A DNA stretch of 64,000 bases from Halochromatium salexigens (lineage in GTDB: Bacteria > Pseudomonadota > Gammaproteobacteria > Chromatiales > Chromatiaceae), in NCBI RefSeq assembly GCF_016653295.1, contig NZ_NHSF01000008.1:43124-107123 (forward strand). Reading direction: 5' to 3'. Positions 1-9,893 of this stretch are shown here, piece after piece (position 1 is the stretch's first letter; each line of letters opens with the position of its first letter). Below the pieces are notes generated by a model. The model saw nothing but the letters and a program-made list of their open reading frames with translations, was not told where the DNA came from and ran no database searches. The position numbers and the translations under genes were made by a program.

Positions 1-482
1 TCATAAGGATTCGCAGCATCGCGCGGGCGGTGTCGGCGCGCGGTCTCTTGCCACTCAGAGGGCGACCAGGCCGGGAAACGGGTGTCGCCATCGATCTCGG
101 CATCGATCAGGGTCAACAGCATGCGATTGGCGAGCGGCAGGAAGGCCCGATAGATGCTGGCGCCGCCGACGATCATCACCTCGGGCGCCGCAGCGGTCTG
201 CTCCAACGCGCTCTCGGGAGAACGTGCGGTCTCGGCATGCGTGAGCATCCGTCGAAATCCGGGATCGGCCGAGATGACGATGTGACGCCGTCGCGGCAGC
301 AGGCCGGGAAGGGATTCCCAAGTCCGTCGGCCCATGATGATGGGCTTGTCCAGTGTCTGGTGCTTGAAGTGCGTGAGATCGGCGGGCAGATGCCAGGGCA
401 TGGCATTGTCCCGGCCGATGACGCGCCCACGCGCCATCGCCGCGATGAGGGTGATCCGAGGACGGAGATTAGACAGAGGCAC
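1..482 (-). CDS. folA: Dihydrofolate reductase, 3' end cut by the window edge
   Basis: DHFR reduces dihydrofolate to tetrahydrofolate with NADPH in the cytoplasm. About 160 codons are visible. Reading from a GTG at 482, the start reads MPLSNLRPRITLIAAMARGR, followed by the DHFR signature VIGRDNAMPWHLPADL (substrate-binding loop with the W and D of the active site), then IIMGRRTWESLP (NADPH-binding) and MIVGGASIYRAFL (second NADPH-binding glycine pair). The GTG start lies inside the 3' end of rsfS (14-bp overlap), consistent with translational coupling. The last visible codons (ARRHRPRDAANPYD) match the region just before the usual C-terminus, so only a few residues are missing. No ATG in this frame lies nearer than the codon for M16, which would remove the first beta strand. 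Confidence 0.88.
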   Translation of the reverse strand, partial: MPLSNLRPRITLIAAMARGRVIGRDNAMPWHLPADLTHFKHQTLDKPIIMGRRTWESLPGLLPRRRHIVISADPGFRRMLTHAETARSPESALEQTAAAPEVMIVGGASIYRAFLPLANRMLLTLIDAEIDGDTRFPAWSPSEWQETARRHRPRDAANPY

Positions 483-834
483 TCGCGGCCGCGCTCGAGC
501 GTGTCACCAGCGAGGGCGCGCTCCAGAGCCGCTCCAGGCTGTAGAAGTCGCGCACCTTGGGCAGCATCAGATGCACCACTACCCCATTCAGATCGACCAG
601 CGCCCATTCCCCTTCCTGCACCCCTTCGCTGCCGAGCGGGGCCTCGCCGGCCTCCTTGGCCCTGTAAGCGACCGTCTCGGCGATGGCCTTTACATGCCGA
701 TCCGAAGTGCCAGAGGCGACGATCATGTAATCAGTCACCGAGGTCTTGCCGCGCACATCCATCACACTGATGTCGCGGGCCTTCATGTCGTTCAGAACCT
801 CGACCACGAGGTCTTTCAAGTGCTCTAGCTGCAT
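469..834 (-). CDS. rsfS: Ribosomal silencing factor RsfS
   Basis: RsfS (Iojap/DUF143 family) binds ribosomal protein L14 and blocks subunit joining in stationary phase or starvation. The 121-residue product begins MQLEHLKDLVVEVLNDMKAR and carries the family core VTDYMIVASGTSDRHVKAIA and EGEWALVDLNGVVVHLMLP, ending in a YSLERLW motif; the length is normal. I chose the ATG at 834 because the AGAGG sequence upstream lies 6 bp from it, whereas it directly abuts the ATG at 840. It sits 31 bp downstream of nadD and overlaps folA, the usual nadD-rsfS pairing of proteobacteria. Confidence 0.92.
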   Translation of the reverse strand: MQLEHLKDLVVEVLNDMKARDISVMDVRGKTSVTDYMIVASGTSDRHVKAIAETVAYRAKEAGEAPLGSEGVQEGEWALVDLNGVVVHLMLPKVRDFYSLERLWSAPSLVTRSSAAASASV

Positions 835-865
835 TAACATCCTCTTCGGGAGCGGTGAGCGTGGG

Positions 866-1513
866 TCAGGCCGAAGCCTGTTGAACAGCATAGCAACTGT
901 GTTCGCGGGCCATCGCCAAGACGGCATCCGGCAGCAGATAGCGCGGGCTCATCCCCTGCGCCAGCAGCCGGCGGATGCGGGTCGCCGAGATGTCGAGTTG
1001 CGTCACCGTTTGGAAATAGATATGCCCCCCGGCATGATCACGCAAGACCGTCGGATCATCGGTGCGGCGTTGCTCGACCTGATCGCGCAACCAGGCATCG
1101 CGCGCGGTCGGGGCGCCCGGGCGCTGCATCACGATCAGATGCGCGCGCTCGAGGATATCCAGCGGCCGGTGCCAATCCGACAATCCGACGAACGCATCGG
1201 CGCCGACCAACAGACAGAGCGGCGCCGTCGCACCCAACTCCTCGCGAAACGAGCACAGCGTGTCGATCGTGTACGAGGGACCACCACGGGTCAGCTCCCG
1301 ATCGTCGGCCATCAAGAGCGGCTCATCGTGAACTGCCGCCTGCAGCATCGCCATGCGCTGCTGCGGCGAGGCGATGGGCTGTCGCCGATGCACGGCAGCG
1401 GCCAGCGGCAGCAGGCGCAGTTGCGCGAGGTCCAAATGCTGGATCACATCCAGCGCCACGCGCAGATGACCGTGGTGCACCGGATCGAAGGTACCGCCGA
1501 AGAGACCGATCAT
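866..1513 (-). CDS. nadD: Nicotinate-nucleotide adenylyltransferase
   Basis: NadD transfers AMP from ATP to nicotinate mononucleotide in NAD biosynthesis. The 215-residue protein opens with MIGLFGGTFDPVHHGHLR, which contains the nucleotidyltransferase GTFDPxHxGH motif. It has the internal SYTIDTL segment, LLVGADAFVGLSDWHRP, and near the C-terminus the second ATP-binding motif ISATRIRRLL. The length is typical of the family. It lies between proA and rsfS on the same strand. Confidence 0.95.
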   Translation of the reverse strand: MIGLFGGTFDPVHHGHLRVALDVIQHLDLAQLRLLPLAAAVHRRQPIASPQQRMAMLQAAVHDEPLLMADDRELTRGGPSYTIDTLCSFREELGATAPLCLLVGADAFVGLSDWHRPLDILERAHLIVMQRPGAPTARDAWLRDQVEQRRTDDPTVLRDHAGGHIYFQTVTQLDISATRIRRLLAQGMSPRYLLPDAVLAMAREHSCYAVQQASA

Positions 1514-1546
1514 CGACCGCCAGCGGCCTCGATGCCGGAATAATGG

Positions 1547-2824
1547 CTACTCACGGATCTGACCATCGCCAAGCACCACGAACTTCTGCGAGGTCAGCCC
1601 CTCGAGCCCGACCGGCCCGCGCGCGTGGAACTTGTCGGTGCTGATGCCGATCTCGGCGCCGAGTCCGTACTCGAAGCCATCGGCAAAGCGGGTCGAGGCA
1701 TTGACCATCACCGAGCTGGAATCGACCTCGCGCAAGAAGCGTCGGGCGCGGCTGTAGTCCTCGGTGACGATGGTGTCGGTGTGGTGCGAGCCGTGCGCCT
1801 CGATGTGCCCGATCGCCGTGTCCATGCCCGAGACCACGCGCACCGAGAGGATCGGTGCCAGGTACTCGGTGCCCCAGTCGGCATCGGTTGCCGGACGCGC
1901 GTCGGCGAGGATCTCGCGGGTACGCTCACAGCCACGGATCTCGACCCCTTTGGCTCCAAGAGCCGTGCCGATGCGCGAGAGCAGCGGCCGCGCGACCGCC
2001 TCGGCCACCAGCAGGGTCTCCATGGTGTTGCAGGTGCCGTAGCGCTGGGTCTTGGCGTTCACCGCGATCGCCACCGCCTTGTCGGGATCGGCCTTGTCGT
2101 CGATGTAGACATGGCAGACACCATCGAGATGCTTGATCACCGGCACCCGCGCCTCGCGACTGATGCGTTCGATCAGCCCCTTGCCGCCGCGCGGGATGAT
2201 GACATCGATGTATTCGGGATGGCTGATCATGGCGCCGACCGCAGCCCGGTCGGTGGTGGCGATCACCTGCACCCCATCGGCGGGCAGCCCGGCGACCTGC
2301 AAGCCGCGCTGAATGCTCGCGGCGATGGTCTGATTGGATTGAAAGGCCTCGGAGCCACCGCGCAGCAACGTGGCGTTGCCGGTCTTGAGGCAGAGCGCGG
2401 CGGCATCGGCGGTGACGTTCGGACGCGACTCGTAGATGATGCCGATGACGCCGAGCGGTACCCGCATGCGCCCGACCTGGATGCCGGAAGGGCGATAGTC
2501 CAGATCCGTGATGGCGCCGATCGGATCGGGCAGCGCGGCGATCTGCTCGAGCCCGGCGATCATCGCGTCGATGCGCGCTGGCGTCAGCTCCAGGCGATCG
2601 AGCAAGGCTGCGTCCAGCCCCTTCGCCGCGCCGGCTTCGAGGTCGGCGGCGTTGGCCGTGGCCAAGCTGTCGCGGTGGCCGTCGAGATCGGCCGCGATCG
2701 CCTGCAACGCGGCATTCTTGGCGCCAGTCTCGGCGCGCGCCATGGCCCGCGCCGCAGCGCGCGCGCGACGCCCAACATCCGCGACATAGGCGGCCACCTC
2801 GGTGATCTTGGTCTCGGTCTTCAT
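1547..2824 (-). CDS. proA: Gamma-glutamyl phosphate reductase
   Basis: ProA reduces gamma-glutamyl phosphate to glutamate-5-semialdehyde with NADPH, the second step of proline synthesis. The 425-residue length is typical. Recognisable segments are [20 protein letters not shown], the [17 protein letters not shown] loop, [15 protein letters not shown] and the active-site cysteine region [14 protein letters not shown] (C is the catalytic thiol), followed by [12 protein letters not shown] and [17 protein letters not shown]. It lies within the leuS-to-folA minus-strand block, 33 bp upstream of nadD. A proA-nadD association is common in proteobacteria. Confidence 0.96.
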   Translation of the reverse strand: MKTETKITEVAAYVADVGRRARAAARAMARAETGAKNAALQAIAADLDGHRDSLATANAADLEAGAAKGLDAALLDRLELTPARIDAMIAGLEQIAALPDPIGAITDLDYRPSGIQVGRMRVPLGVIGIIYESRPNVTADAAALCLKTGNATLLRGGSEAFQSNQTIAASIQRGLQVAGLPADGVQVIATTDRAAVGAMISHPEYIDVIIPRGGKGLIERISREARVPVIKHLDGVCHVYIDDKADPDKAVAIAVNAKTQRYGTCNTMETLLVAEAVARPLLSRIGTALGAKGVEIRGCERTREILADARPATDADWGTEYLAPILSVRVVSGMDTAIGHIEAHGSHHTDTIVTEDYSRARRFLREVDSSSVMVNASTRFADGFEYGLGAEIGISTDKFHARGPVGLEGLTSQKFVVLGDGQIRE

Positions 2825-2873
2825 GGCAGTAGGAGGCGAGTTGAATGCGCACCAGCGCGCAAAACCCGATAGT

Positions 2874-3950
2874 TTAACAATGTTTCACGCGCTCGCCAGC
2901 CACAATCCGCGCCTCCGCGGGCGCGGCGGCGAGCCCCTCGGCGATGGCGCCGAGCCGTTGCCAGGGCTCGCCGTCGGCGCGTCCCTTGATCGCCAGATCG
3001 GCCTCGGCGCAGCAGCTCAGCAACGCCCAGAGGTGAGTCAGTGGCAACCGTTCCAGTGCCGCCATCACCAGCGGGCGGCGTGACTCCCAGACCTGATGCG
3101 CCTTGAGCAGCGGCCCCAGGGGCTGGCGTTTGGCGCGGGCGCGGGCGAAGGCGAGCGCGGCCAGCTTGCGCACCTCGCGCGCCAGCGCCCAGAGTACCAG
3201 CGGCTCGGCGGTACCCTCGGCGCGCAGCCCCTCGAGCACCCGCGCGACCCGGGCGCGATCGCCAGCGAGCGCCGCATCGACAAGATCGAACACCCCATAG
3301 CGGGCACTGTCGGCCACCGCCGCCAGCAGGCCCTCGGCGTCGAGCGGCCCTGGTGTCAGCGCCAGCGCCAGCTTGGTGATCTCCTGATCGGCGGCCAGCA
3401 GGTTGCCCTCGACCCGCTCGGCCAGCAGGGCCAGCGCCTCGGTACTGGGGACGAAGCCGGCGCGCCGCAAGCGCCCCTCGAGCCATTGGTTGAGCTGGCG
3501 CCCCTGGGGCTCGCGCACCTGCACGACCACGCCGACGCGCTCGATGGCCTGCACCCAGGTCGCCTTCAGGCCCTTCCAGTCGAGCCCCGGGGCGAGGATC
3601 AAGAGCAGCACATCGGCGCTCGGCTGATCCACGCAGCGGCGGATGGCCTCCGACCCCTCGCGCCCGACCGCATCGGCCTTGCTGCCGGCCTTGGGCGTGG
3701 CGAGACGCAGTTCGATCATGCGCCGCTCGGCGAACAGCGAGAGCGAACCGAACGCCCCGGCCAGCGACGACCAGGCGAACTCCGGACCGGTCTCCAAGAC
3801 CTCGCGCTCGCTGAAGCCGTGCTGGCGCGCGGCGGCGCGCACCGCATCGGCGGCCTCGCCGAGCTGCAGCGGCTCGCTACCGACGAGCAGATAGACCGGC
3901 GCGAGCCCCTGCGCGAGGCGTTGATCGAGCTGGGTGGGAGCGATCGGCAT
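2874..3950 (-). CDS. holA: DNA polymerase III delta subunit
   Basis: HolA is the clamp-loader subunit that opens the beta sliding clamp. The 358-residue product starts [30 protein letters not shown], the family N-terminus with the GxEPL motif, and contains ERRMIELRL followed by the AAA+-like domain and the C-terminal helical collar ([28 protein letters not shown]). It follows lptE by 2 bp, keeping the leuS-lptE-holA order of Escherichia coli. Confidence 0.94.
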   Translation of the reverse strand: MPIAPTQLDQRLAQGLAPVYLLVGSEPLQLGEAADAVRAAARQHGFSEREVLETGPEFAWSSLAGAFGSLSLFAERRMIELRLATPKAGSKADAVGREGSEAIRRCVDQPSADVLLLILAPGLDWKGLKATWVQAIERVGVVVQVREPQGRQLNQWLEGRLRRAGFVPSTEALALLAERVEGNLLAADQEITKLALALTPGPLDAEGLLAAVADSARYGVFDLVDAALAGDRARVARVLEGLRAEGTAEPLVLWALAREVRKLAALAFARARAKRQPLGPLLKAHQVWESRRPLVMAALERLPLTHLWALLSCCAEADLAIKGRADGEPWQRLGAIAEGLAAAPAEARIVAGERVKHC

Positions 3951-3952
3951 GG

Positions 3953-4477
3953 CTAGCGCGCACGGGCGGCGAGCGCGGCGCGCAACCGCAGCAGCACCTG
4001 ATCGGCGGCATCACTCATCAAATCCTGGTAGATGATGTCCGACTCCAGTTGCTTGCCAAGGACCGCCACGTCGGGGTTGTCGTCGAAGGTGCGTTCCAAG
4101 GTCAGGCTCTGCGGTGGGATCAGCGGCTCACCGGTGGCATCGATAGCATCGAACCGGACGCGCAGCTCGAGCGCAAAGGCGAGCGCCTTGCCACCGCGAT
4201 CCACCGCCACGACCCGCGAGCCGCGCGATTGATCGAGGATGCGCAGGATGAGCCCGGCGTCGTTTGCGACAGGCGTCACCGGCACCCCACTGCCCCGCAA
4301 GCGATCATCGACGGCCTGTCCGACCAAACCGCCCGTCTGGATATGGACCGGCTCCAGACCCGGCGGGATCTCGACAGCACCACGCAGGCGGTAGCCGCAG
4401 CTGGCGATCATCAAAGCGCAGACCAGGCTCAGCAGCAGCGTCGCCATCCAAGGCCATCGGACGCTTTGGTCGCTCAT
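3953..4477 (-). CDS. lptE: LPS-assembly lipoprotein LptE
   Basis: LptE plugs the LptD barrel in the outer membrane and assists LPS insertion. The 174-residue precursor has a lipoprotein signal peptide with lipobox LMIASC; the acylated Cys is about residue 27. The start of the mature protein, [20 protein letters not shown], is typical for the family, and a later segment reads [19 protein letters not shown]. It overlaps the leuS stop codon by 4 bp, which indicates coupled translation. The assignment rests on the lipobox, the GYxLRG motif and the gene order. Confidence 0.9.
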   Translation of the reverse strand: MSDQSVRWPWMATLLLSLVCALMIASCGYRLRGAVEIPPGLEPVHIQTGGLVGQAVDDRLRGSGVPVTPVANDAGLILRILDQSRGSRVVAVDRGGKALAFALELRVRFDAIDATGEPLIPPQSLTLERTFDDNPDVAVLGKQLESDIIYQDLMSDAADQVLLRLRAALAARAR

Positions 4478-7104
4478 TTGGCGACCAGGTTCACGAGCTT
4501 GTTCGGCACCACGATGACCTTGCGCACCGTCGCCTCACCGATGAAGCGCTGCACGTTTTCATTCGCCAGCGCGGCAGCTTCGACCTCGGCGCGCTCGGCT
4601 GTGGCCGGCAGCTCGATCTTGCCACGCACCTTGCCGTTGACCTGGACTACATAGGTGATCTGATCCTGCGCGAGCGCGTCTTCGTCGACCTGCGGCCAGG
4701 GCGCCTGCAGGATGTCGTCACCGAGCCCGAGTTCGCGCCACAGATGATGGGTGATGTGCGGAGCAATCGGCGCCAGCAGGCGCAGCGTGATGCTCAGCCC
4801 TTCGCGACGAACCATCTGCGCTGCCGCACTCTCGTCGAGCTTCGAGAGGATGTTGACGATGGTCATGCAGGCCGAGACGACGGTATTGAACTGCTGGCGC
4901 TCGTAGTCGAACAGAGCCTTCTTGAGCGCTGTATGCACGTCTCGAAGGGCATCGCTCTGAGCGTCATCGAGCGACCGCGCCGTGCCTCCGGCAGAGGCTC
5001 CTTTAGCCGCAACGCCCTCGGCCAAGCCACCCCCAGCAGAGGCCTGCGCTTCGGCAGCACCGCGCACCCCCTCAGCGTGGGTCGCAGCCAGGGTCCAGAG
5101 CCGCTTGAGAAAGCGATAGGCGCCTTCAACAGCCTCATCGTTCCACTCCAGCGACTGATCCGGCGGCGAGGTGAACATCACGTACAGGCGCACCGTATCG
5201 ACGCCGTAGCGCTCGATCATCGCCTCTGGGTCGACGCCATTGTTCTTCGACTTCGACATCTTCTCGATGCCACCGAACTGCACCGGCTGTCCATCGGCCT
5301 TGAGCACGGCGCCAGTGACCTTGCCCTTCTCGTCACGCTCGACCTCGACATCGGCCGGATTGAACCACTCGCGCCGGCCCTCGGCGTCCTCGCGATACCA
5401 GGTCTCGGCGACCACCATGCCCTGGGTCAGCAGCCGGGCGAAAGGCTCGTCGCAGTCGACCAGGCCTTCATCGCGCAGGAGCTTGTGGAAGAAGCGGGCG
5501 TAGAGCAGATGCAGGACCGCATGCTCGATGCCGCCGATATACTGATCCACCGGCAGCCAATACTTGGCGCGCTCGTCGAGCATGGCGGTGTCGCAGCCCG
5601 GCGAGCAGTAGCGTGCGTAGTACCAGCTCGACTCGACGAAGGTATCGAAGGTGTCGGTCTCGCGCGTCTCACCATTGGGCAGCTCGGAGAACGCCGGCCG
5701 CTTCTTCAGCGGCGAGCCGGAACCGTCGACGACCAGGTCTTCCGGCAGACGCACCGGCAGCTCGGTCTCGGGCCGCACGCCACCCTCGGCGGTGCGCACC
5801 ACCGGCACCGGGCAGCCCCAGTAGCGCTGGCGCGACACACCCCAGTCGCGCAGGCGGAAGTTGACCTGGCGCCCGCCCTTGCCATGGGTTTCGAGCCAGT
5901 CGGCGACGGCGTCGAAGGCCTCCTCCGAGGTCAGCCCATCGAAGGGGTCGGAGTCATGCAGGATGCCCTTATCGGTGAAGGCGTGAGAGTCGATCCCAAA
6001 CTCCTCGCCCTCGGCCGCGAACACCACCTGGCGCTTGGGGATGCCGTAACGCTCGGCGAACTCCCAATCGCGCTGATCATGCGCCGGCACCGCCATCACG
6101 GCACCAGTGCCATAGCTCATGAGCACGAAGTTGGCGGCGAAGATCGGCACCGCTTGGCCGGTGATCGGATGCAGGGCGTCGATGCCGAGGCGATGGCCCT
6201 TCTTCTCCATGGTCTCGAGTTCGGCCTCGGAGATGCCGCCCTGGCGGCACTCATCGATGAAGGTCGCCAGCTCGGGATTGTTCTGAGCTGCACGCTGCGC
6301 GAGCGGATGCTCGGCGGCGGCGGCGACGTAGGTCACGCCCATCACCGTATCCGGCCGGGTAGTGAAGATATCGAGCGTCTCATCGCCGCCGGCGATGCCA
6401 AAGCGCATGTGCACGCCCTCGGAGCGGCCGATCCAGTTGCGCTGCATCGCGCGCACTCGTTCTGGCCAGCCGTCGAGACCGTCGATCGAATCCAGCAGTT
6501 CCTGCGCATAGGCGGTGATGCGGATGAACCATTGCTCGATCTCGCGCTTCTCGACCAGCGCGCCAGAGCGCCAGCCGCGACCGTCGATGACCTGCTCGTT
6601 GGCGAGCACAGTCTGATCGACCGGGTCCCAGTTCACGGTTGCGGTCGCGCGGTAGGCCAGCCCCTTCTCCATCAGCCGGGTGAACAGCCACTGCTCCCAG
6701 CGGTAGTAGTCGACATCGCAGGTGGCCAGCTCGCGCTCCCAGTCGTAACCGAAGCCAAGGCGCTTGAGCTGCGCCTTCATCGCTTCGATGTTCTCGCGCG
6801 TCCAGCACGACGGCGGGATGCCGTGCTTGATCGCCGCGTTCTCCGCTGGCAGCCCAAAGGCATCCCAGCCCATCGGCTGCAGCACGTTCTTGCCGAGCAT
6901 GCGCTGATGGCGCGCGATCACGTCGCCGATGGTGTAGTTGCGTACATGCCCCATGTGCAACCGCCCCGAGGGGTACGGAAACATCGACAGGCAGTAGAAC
7001 TTCTCGCGGGACGGGTCCTCGACGGCCTTGAAGGCCTGCGTGGTCTCCCAATGACGCTGCGCCTCCTGCTCGATGGCGCGCGGCTCGTACTCGGTCTGCA
7101 TCAT
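4474..7104 (-). CDS. leuS: Leucyl-tRNA synthetase
   Basis: A class I aminoacyl-tRNA synthetase. The start at 7104 ([19 protein letters not shown]) matches the usual LeuS N-terminus; the frame stays open to an ATG at 7200, which would add 32 unusual residues. Visible motifs are the HIGH box in [20 protein letters not shown], the CP1 editing domain ([14 protein letters not shown]), the zinc-like insertion region and [13 protein letters not shown], the KMSKS loop. There is an Ala/Gly-rich insertion of about 25 residues in the anticodon-binding domain, between [11 protein letters not shown] and [12 protein letters not shown], which the E. coli protein lacks as far as I recall. The gene heads the minus-strand block and lies opposite a ybeL-like gene, as in enterics. 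Confidence 0.97.
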   Translation of the reverse strand: MMQTEYEPRAIEQEAQRHWETTQAFKAVEDPSREKFYCLSMFPYPSGRLHMGHVRNYTIGDVIARHQRMLGKNVLQPMGWDAFGLPAENAAIKHGIPPSCWTRENIEAMKAQLKRLGFGYDWERELATCDVDYYRWEQWLFTRLMEKGLAYRATATVNWDPVDQTVLANEQVIDGRGWRSGALVEKREIEQWFIRITAYAQELLDSIDGLDGWPERVRAMQRNWIGRSEGVHMRFGIAGGDETLDIFTTRPDTVMGVTYVAAAAEHPLAQRAAQNNPELATFIDECRQGGISEAELETMEKKGHRLGIDALHPITGQAVPIFAANFVLMSYGTGAVMAVPAHDQRDWEFAERYGIPKRQVVFAAEGEEFGIDSHAFTDKGILHDSDPFDGLTSEEAFDAVADWLETHGKGGRQVNFRLRDWGVSRQRYWGCPVPVVRTAEGGVRPETELPVRLPEDLVVDGSGSPLKKRPAFSELPNGETRETDTFDTFVESSWYYARYCSPGCDTAMLDERAKYWLPVDQYIGGIEHAVLHLLYARFFHKLLRDEGLVDCDEPFARLLTQGMVVAETWYREDAEGRREWFNPADVEVERDEKGKVTGAVLKADGQPVQFGGIEKMSKSKNNGVDPEAMIERYGVDTVRLYVMFTSPPDQSLEWNDEAVEGAYRFLKRLWTLAATHAEGVRGAAEAQASAGGGLAEGVAAKGASAGGTARSLDDAQSDALRDVHTALKKALFDYERQQFNTVVSACMTIVNILSKLDESAAAQMVRREGLSITLRLLAPIAPHITHHLWRELGLGDDILQAPWPQVDEDALAQDQITYVVQVNGKVRGKIELPATAERAEVEAAALANENVQRFIGEATVRKVIVVPNKLVNLVAK

Positions 7105-7275
7105 GGTTTGGCTGAGCGGGTTGGTGATCGCCTCAGGATACCCTAAGCCTGAATCGGGCTGCACTTGTGAACCGTCCATGAAAGCTAGGAGCGTCGACAT
7201 GGGCTAAGATGACCTCGTAGGCAACCGCTCGCACGAGAGTCAGTTGACTGAGGCCAATCCGGGATGAGGTACATG

Positions 7276-7818
7276 ATGAGTAACGAAGAACACCCCAAGA
7301 GCGAAGACCGGCTCGTCAAGGCCTATGAGCAGATGCTCGAGCAGGCCCGCGATGCGGTGAACGAGGCCGAGGAGGCGACCCCAAAACTACAGACCATGCT
7401 CGCTAGGGCGCGCGAGAACATGGTCGAACTCGGCGAGCTGAGCCGCGAGGAGGCGCACAAGGTCGCCGAGTACATCGAGCGCGACATCGAGGATGCCGCG
7501 CATTATTTAGCCGAGACTGGCGAGGATCTGCGCGCCTGGTGGCGTTTCGACCTCGAGCTGACCGAGCAGCGCATGTTCGAGGCCTTCACCAGCGTGGCCG
7601 ATCAGACCCGCCTGCAATTGGAGCAATGGTCGGAGCGCGCGCGCCAGGCTTCGCTCTATCAAGCCGGGCAGATCACTGGCCCCGGCACCTTGGTTTGTGA
7701 CAAGTGCGGCGCTGAGACCCGTTTCACCCGCGCTGGGCGTATTCCTGCCTGCTCAGAATGCGGCGGCCTGACCTTCCAACGGGTTCCTTCGCCATCCCAA
7801 CCCAAGACGGGGGGCTGA
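7276..7818 (+). CDS. Zinc-ribbon protein of the YbeL (DUF1451) family
   Basis: Product of 180 residues with an amphipathic, Glu-rich helical body (LVKAYEQMLEQARDAVNEAE) and a C-terminal zinc ribbon, CDKCGAETRFTRAGRIPACSECGG, with two CxxC pairs about 16 residues apart. This architecture and the location divergent to leuS match E. coli ybeL, a protein of unknown function. TGAGG at 7265-7269 places the start at 7276 (6-bp spacing); ATGs at 7264 and 7273 are in frame. The C-terminal tail PSPSQPKTGG is unstructured. Confidence 0.85.
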   Translation: MSNEEHPKSEDRLVKAYEQMLEQARDAVNEAEEATPKLQTMLARARENMVELGELSREEAHKVAEYIERDIEDAAHYLAETGEDLRAWWRFDLELTEQRMFEAFTSVADQTRLQLEQWSERARQASLYQAGQITGPGTLVCDKCGAETRFTRAGRIPACSECGGLTFQRVPSPSQPKTGG

Positions 7819-7922
7819 AACGGCTCTCGAGCCGCATCAGAATCGCGATCGATCATTGCTTGCGGACTCGACAGAAAAGGCCGCGCTGGGATCGATGCTG
7901 GTCTCGAATCTGCACTCCGACC

Positions 7923-7951
7923 TTGGAACCAGCCCCTCAGGGGGGTATATT
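7923..7951 (+). promoter_or_regulatory. Sigma-70-type promoter for the glycine riboswitch / gcv operon
   Basis: TTGGAA at 7923-7928 and TATATT at 7946-7951 are separated by exactly 17 bp. The expected transcription start, about 7958, falls just ahead of the first riboswitch helix at 7971. This is read directly from the sequence; activity is inferred. The spacer contains a short hairpin-capable CCCCT/AGGGG stretch. Confidence 0.65.
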
Positions 7952-7970
7952 AATCCCATTGGTCATATTT

Positions 7971-8178
7971 CCCGCAGGAGAGACCGGTCCTCGACCGGCG
8001 CCGAAGGCGCAACATCCGCCCGGAATCGCTCAGGCAAAAGGACTGCGGGATTCAGACCAACTCTGGAGAGCGGCCGCAGCAGCGGCCCACCGACGGGGCA
8101 GCGCTCAGCGCCACGCTCGGCTCGCGACCCGCGAGCCTGCGGGGCGCTCGACGCAAACTCTCAGGTTCAGGACAGAGG
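7971..8178 (+). promoter_or_regulatory. Tandem glycine riboswitch (gcvT element)
   Basis: Two consecutive glycine aptamers precede gcvT. Aptamer 1 spans 7971-8049: its P1 strands are CCCGCAG (7971-7977) and CTGCGGG (8043-8049), with the diagnostic GGAGAGACCGG and CGCCGAAGGCGCAA segments and the CTCAGGCAAAAGGAC core. Aptamer 2 spans about 8060-8178: P1 strands CTCTG (8061-8065) and CAGAG (8173-8177), with GGAGAG, CACCGACGGGGCA and the CTCAGGTTCAGGACAGAGGGG core. Its variable P3 arm is long (about 8104-8150). The short linker between aptamers is typical. In proteobacteria this element generally switches on the glycine cleavage operon when glycine is abundant. Confidence 0.93.
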
Positions 8179-8268
8179 GGCGGCAGATGCAGTCTAGGCT
8201 GTACTGTTTGCTCGTTTGTCTCAATCGCGCGCCGTCGATGCACACGCGGCCGCCAACCGGAGTGCCGC

Positions 8269-9360
8269 ATGGGATCCAGAACCCCCCTCTTCCCGGAACA
8301 TGAGCGTCTTGGCGCTCGCATTGTGCCGTTCGGCGGCTGGGACATGCCGTTGCACTATGGCTCCCAACTCGACGAGCATCATGCGGTGCGCCAGCAGGCC
8401 GGCGTCTTCGACGTCTCGCACATGCGCCCGGTCGACATCCAGGGCGCCGATGCGCTGGCTTTCTTGCAACGGCTGTTGGCCAACGATGTCGCCAAGCTCA
8501 AGCAGCCAGGCAAGGCGCTCTACAGCTGCATGCTCAATGCCGATGGCGGCGTCATCGACGATCTGATCTGCTACTACCTGGGCCCGAACCGCTATCGAGC
8601 GGTGGTCAATGCCGCCACTGCGGACAAGGATCTGGCCTGGATGCATGCTTGTATTCAAGGTGCCTCGGTCGGCATCAACAGCCGTGACGATCTGGCCATG
8701 CTCGCGGTGCAAGGCCCGCAAGCGCGCGCCAAGGCTGTGCCACTGCTGCCGGAGGCGCTGCGCGAACCCGTGCTGGCGCTGAAACCCTTCTTCGCCACCG
8801 AGCAGGGCGACTGGCTGGTCGGGCGCACCGGCTATACCGGCGAGGATGGCTTCGAGATCATGCTTCCGGCCGCCGAGGTCCTCGACCTGTGGCGAGCCCT
8901 CCTTGCTGCTGGCGTCGTTCCCTGCGGGCTCGGTGCCCGCGATACCCTGCGCCTGGAGGCCGGGATGAACCTCTACGGCCAAGACATGACCGAAGAGATC
9001 GGACCGCTCGAGTCCGGCCTCGACTGGACCGTCGCCTTCGAGCCCCGGGAACGCGACTTCATCGGACGCGCGGCACTCGAGACACAGCAGGCAACGGGTG
9101 AGCTGGACCAGTTCGTCGGCCTGCTGCTGACCGGGCGTGGTGTGCTGAGGAGTCATCAACCGGTGCTGGTTGACGACCAGCCCGTCGGCGAGGTCACCTC
9201 CGGCGGCTTCTCGCCGACCTTGCAGCGCAGCATCGCACTGGCGCGGGTCAAACCCGGGATCGGCGATCAATGTGCGGTCGAGATTCGCGGCAAGGCAGTG
9301 CCCGCGCGGGTCGTCGAGCCACCGTTCGTGCGCCATGGTAAGGCACGCATCGCACTCTAG
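8269..9360 (+). CDS. gcvT: Glycine cleavage system T protein (aminomethyltransferase)
   Basis: GcvT transfers the aminomethyl carbon from lipoyl-GcvH to tetrahydrofolate and releases ammonia. The 363-residue product starts [20 protein letters not shown] and carries [33 protein letters not shown], the [15 protein letters not shown] segment, [12 protein letters not shown] and the C-terminal [24 protein letters not shown] lies 7 bp before the ATG. The riboswitch ends about 90 bp upstream. The length is typical. Confidence 0.96.
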   Translation: MGSRTPLFPEHERLGARIVPFGGWDMPLHYGSQLDEHHAVRQQAGVFDVSHMRPVDIQGADALAFLQRLLANDVAKLKQPGKALYSCMLNADGGVIDDLICYYLGPNRYRAVVNAATADKDLAWMHACIQGASVGINSRDDLAMLAVQGPQARAKAVPLLPEALREPVLALKPFFATEQGDWLVGRTGYTGEDGFEIMLPAAEVLDLWRALLAAGVVPCGLGARDTLRLEAGMNLYGQDMTEEIGPLESGLDWTVAFEPRERDFIGRAALETQQATGELDQFVGLLLTGRGVLRSHQPVLVDDQPVGEVTSGGFSPTLQRSIALARVKPGIGDQCAVEIRGKAVPARVVEPPFVRHGKARIAL

Positions 9361-9497
9361 CGCCAGTCACCCGTCACGGTGTCAAAACACTCAACCTAAG
9401 TCAGACAGCACCAACCAAGGGCTCGCAGGCGCATGCCCTCGAACCCAATTCACAACGGCCACAGCGTCATAGCCACGCGATCCCGCAGGAGTCCCCG

Positions 9498-9890
9498 ATG
9501 AGCAGCATTCCAACTGAACTCAAGTACACCGAATCCCATGAATGGGTGAAAGACAACGGCGACGGTACCGTGACCGTCGGCATCACCGATCACGCACAGG
9601 AGGCGCTGGGCGATCTGGTCTTCGTCGAGCTACCCGAGATCGGCAAACAACTCGCCGTCAAGGACGCCTGCGCGGTGGTTGAATCGGTCAAGGCCGCCTC
9701 GGATATCTATAGTCCGCTGGCGGGCGAAGTCACCGCTGCCAATGAGGCCCTCGACGGCGCGCCCGAGACGATCAATGATGATGCCTACGGCGACGGTTGG
9801 ATCTTCCAGCTCAAGCTCTCGGAGCCGAGTCAACTCGACAACCTGATGGACGCCGGCGGCTACGAGCAGCTCCTGGCGGATGAGGACTGA
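9498..9890 (+). CDS. gcvH: Glycine cleavage system H protein
   Basis: Lipoyl carrier that shuttles the aminomethyl group between the P and T proteins. The 130-residue length is normal. It begins [20 protein letters not shown], and the lipoylation site is the Lys in [20 protein letters not shown]. It lies 137 bp after gcvT and 3 bp before gcvPA, preceded by GCAGGAG. Confidence 0.97.
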   Translation: MSSIPTELKYTESHEWVKDNGDGTVTVGITDHAQEALGDLVFVELPEIGKQLAVKDACAVVESVKAASDIYSPLAGEVTAANEALDGAPETINDDAYGDGWIFQLKLSEPSQLDNLMDAGGYEQLLADED

Positions 9891-9893
9891 ACC

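Noticed and set aside
4264..7146. Open frame of 960 codons on the plus strand opposite leuS
   Set aside because: It is the antisense reading of leuS, caused by high GC and codon bias; the translation is His/Arg/Asp-rich without motifs.
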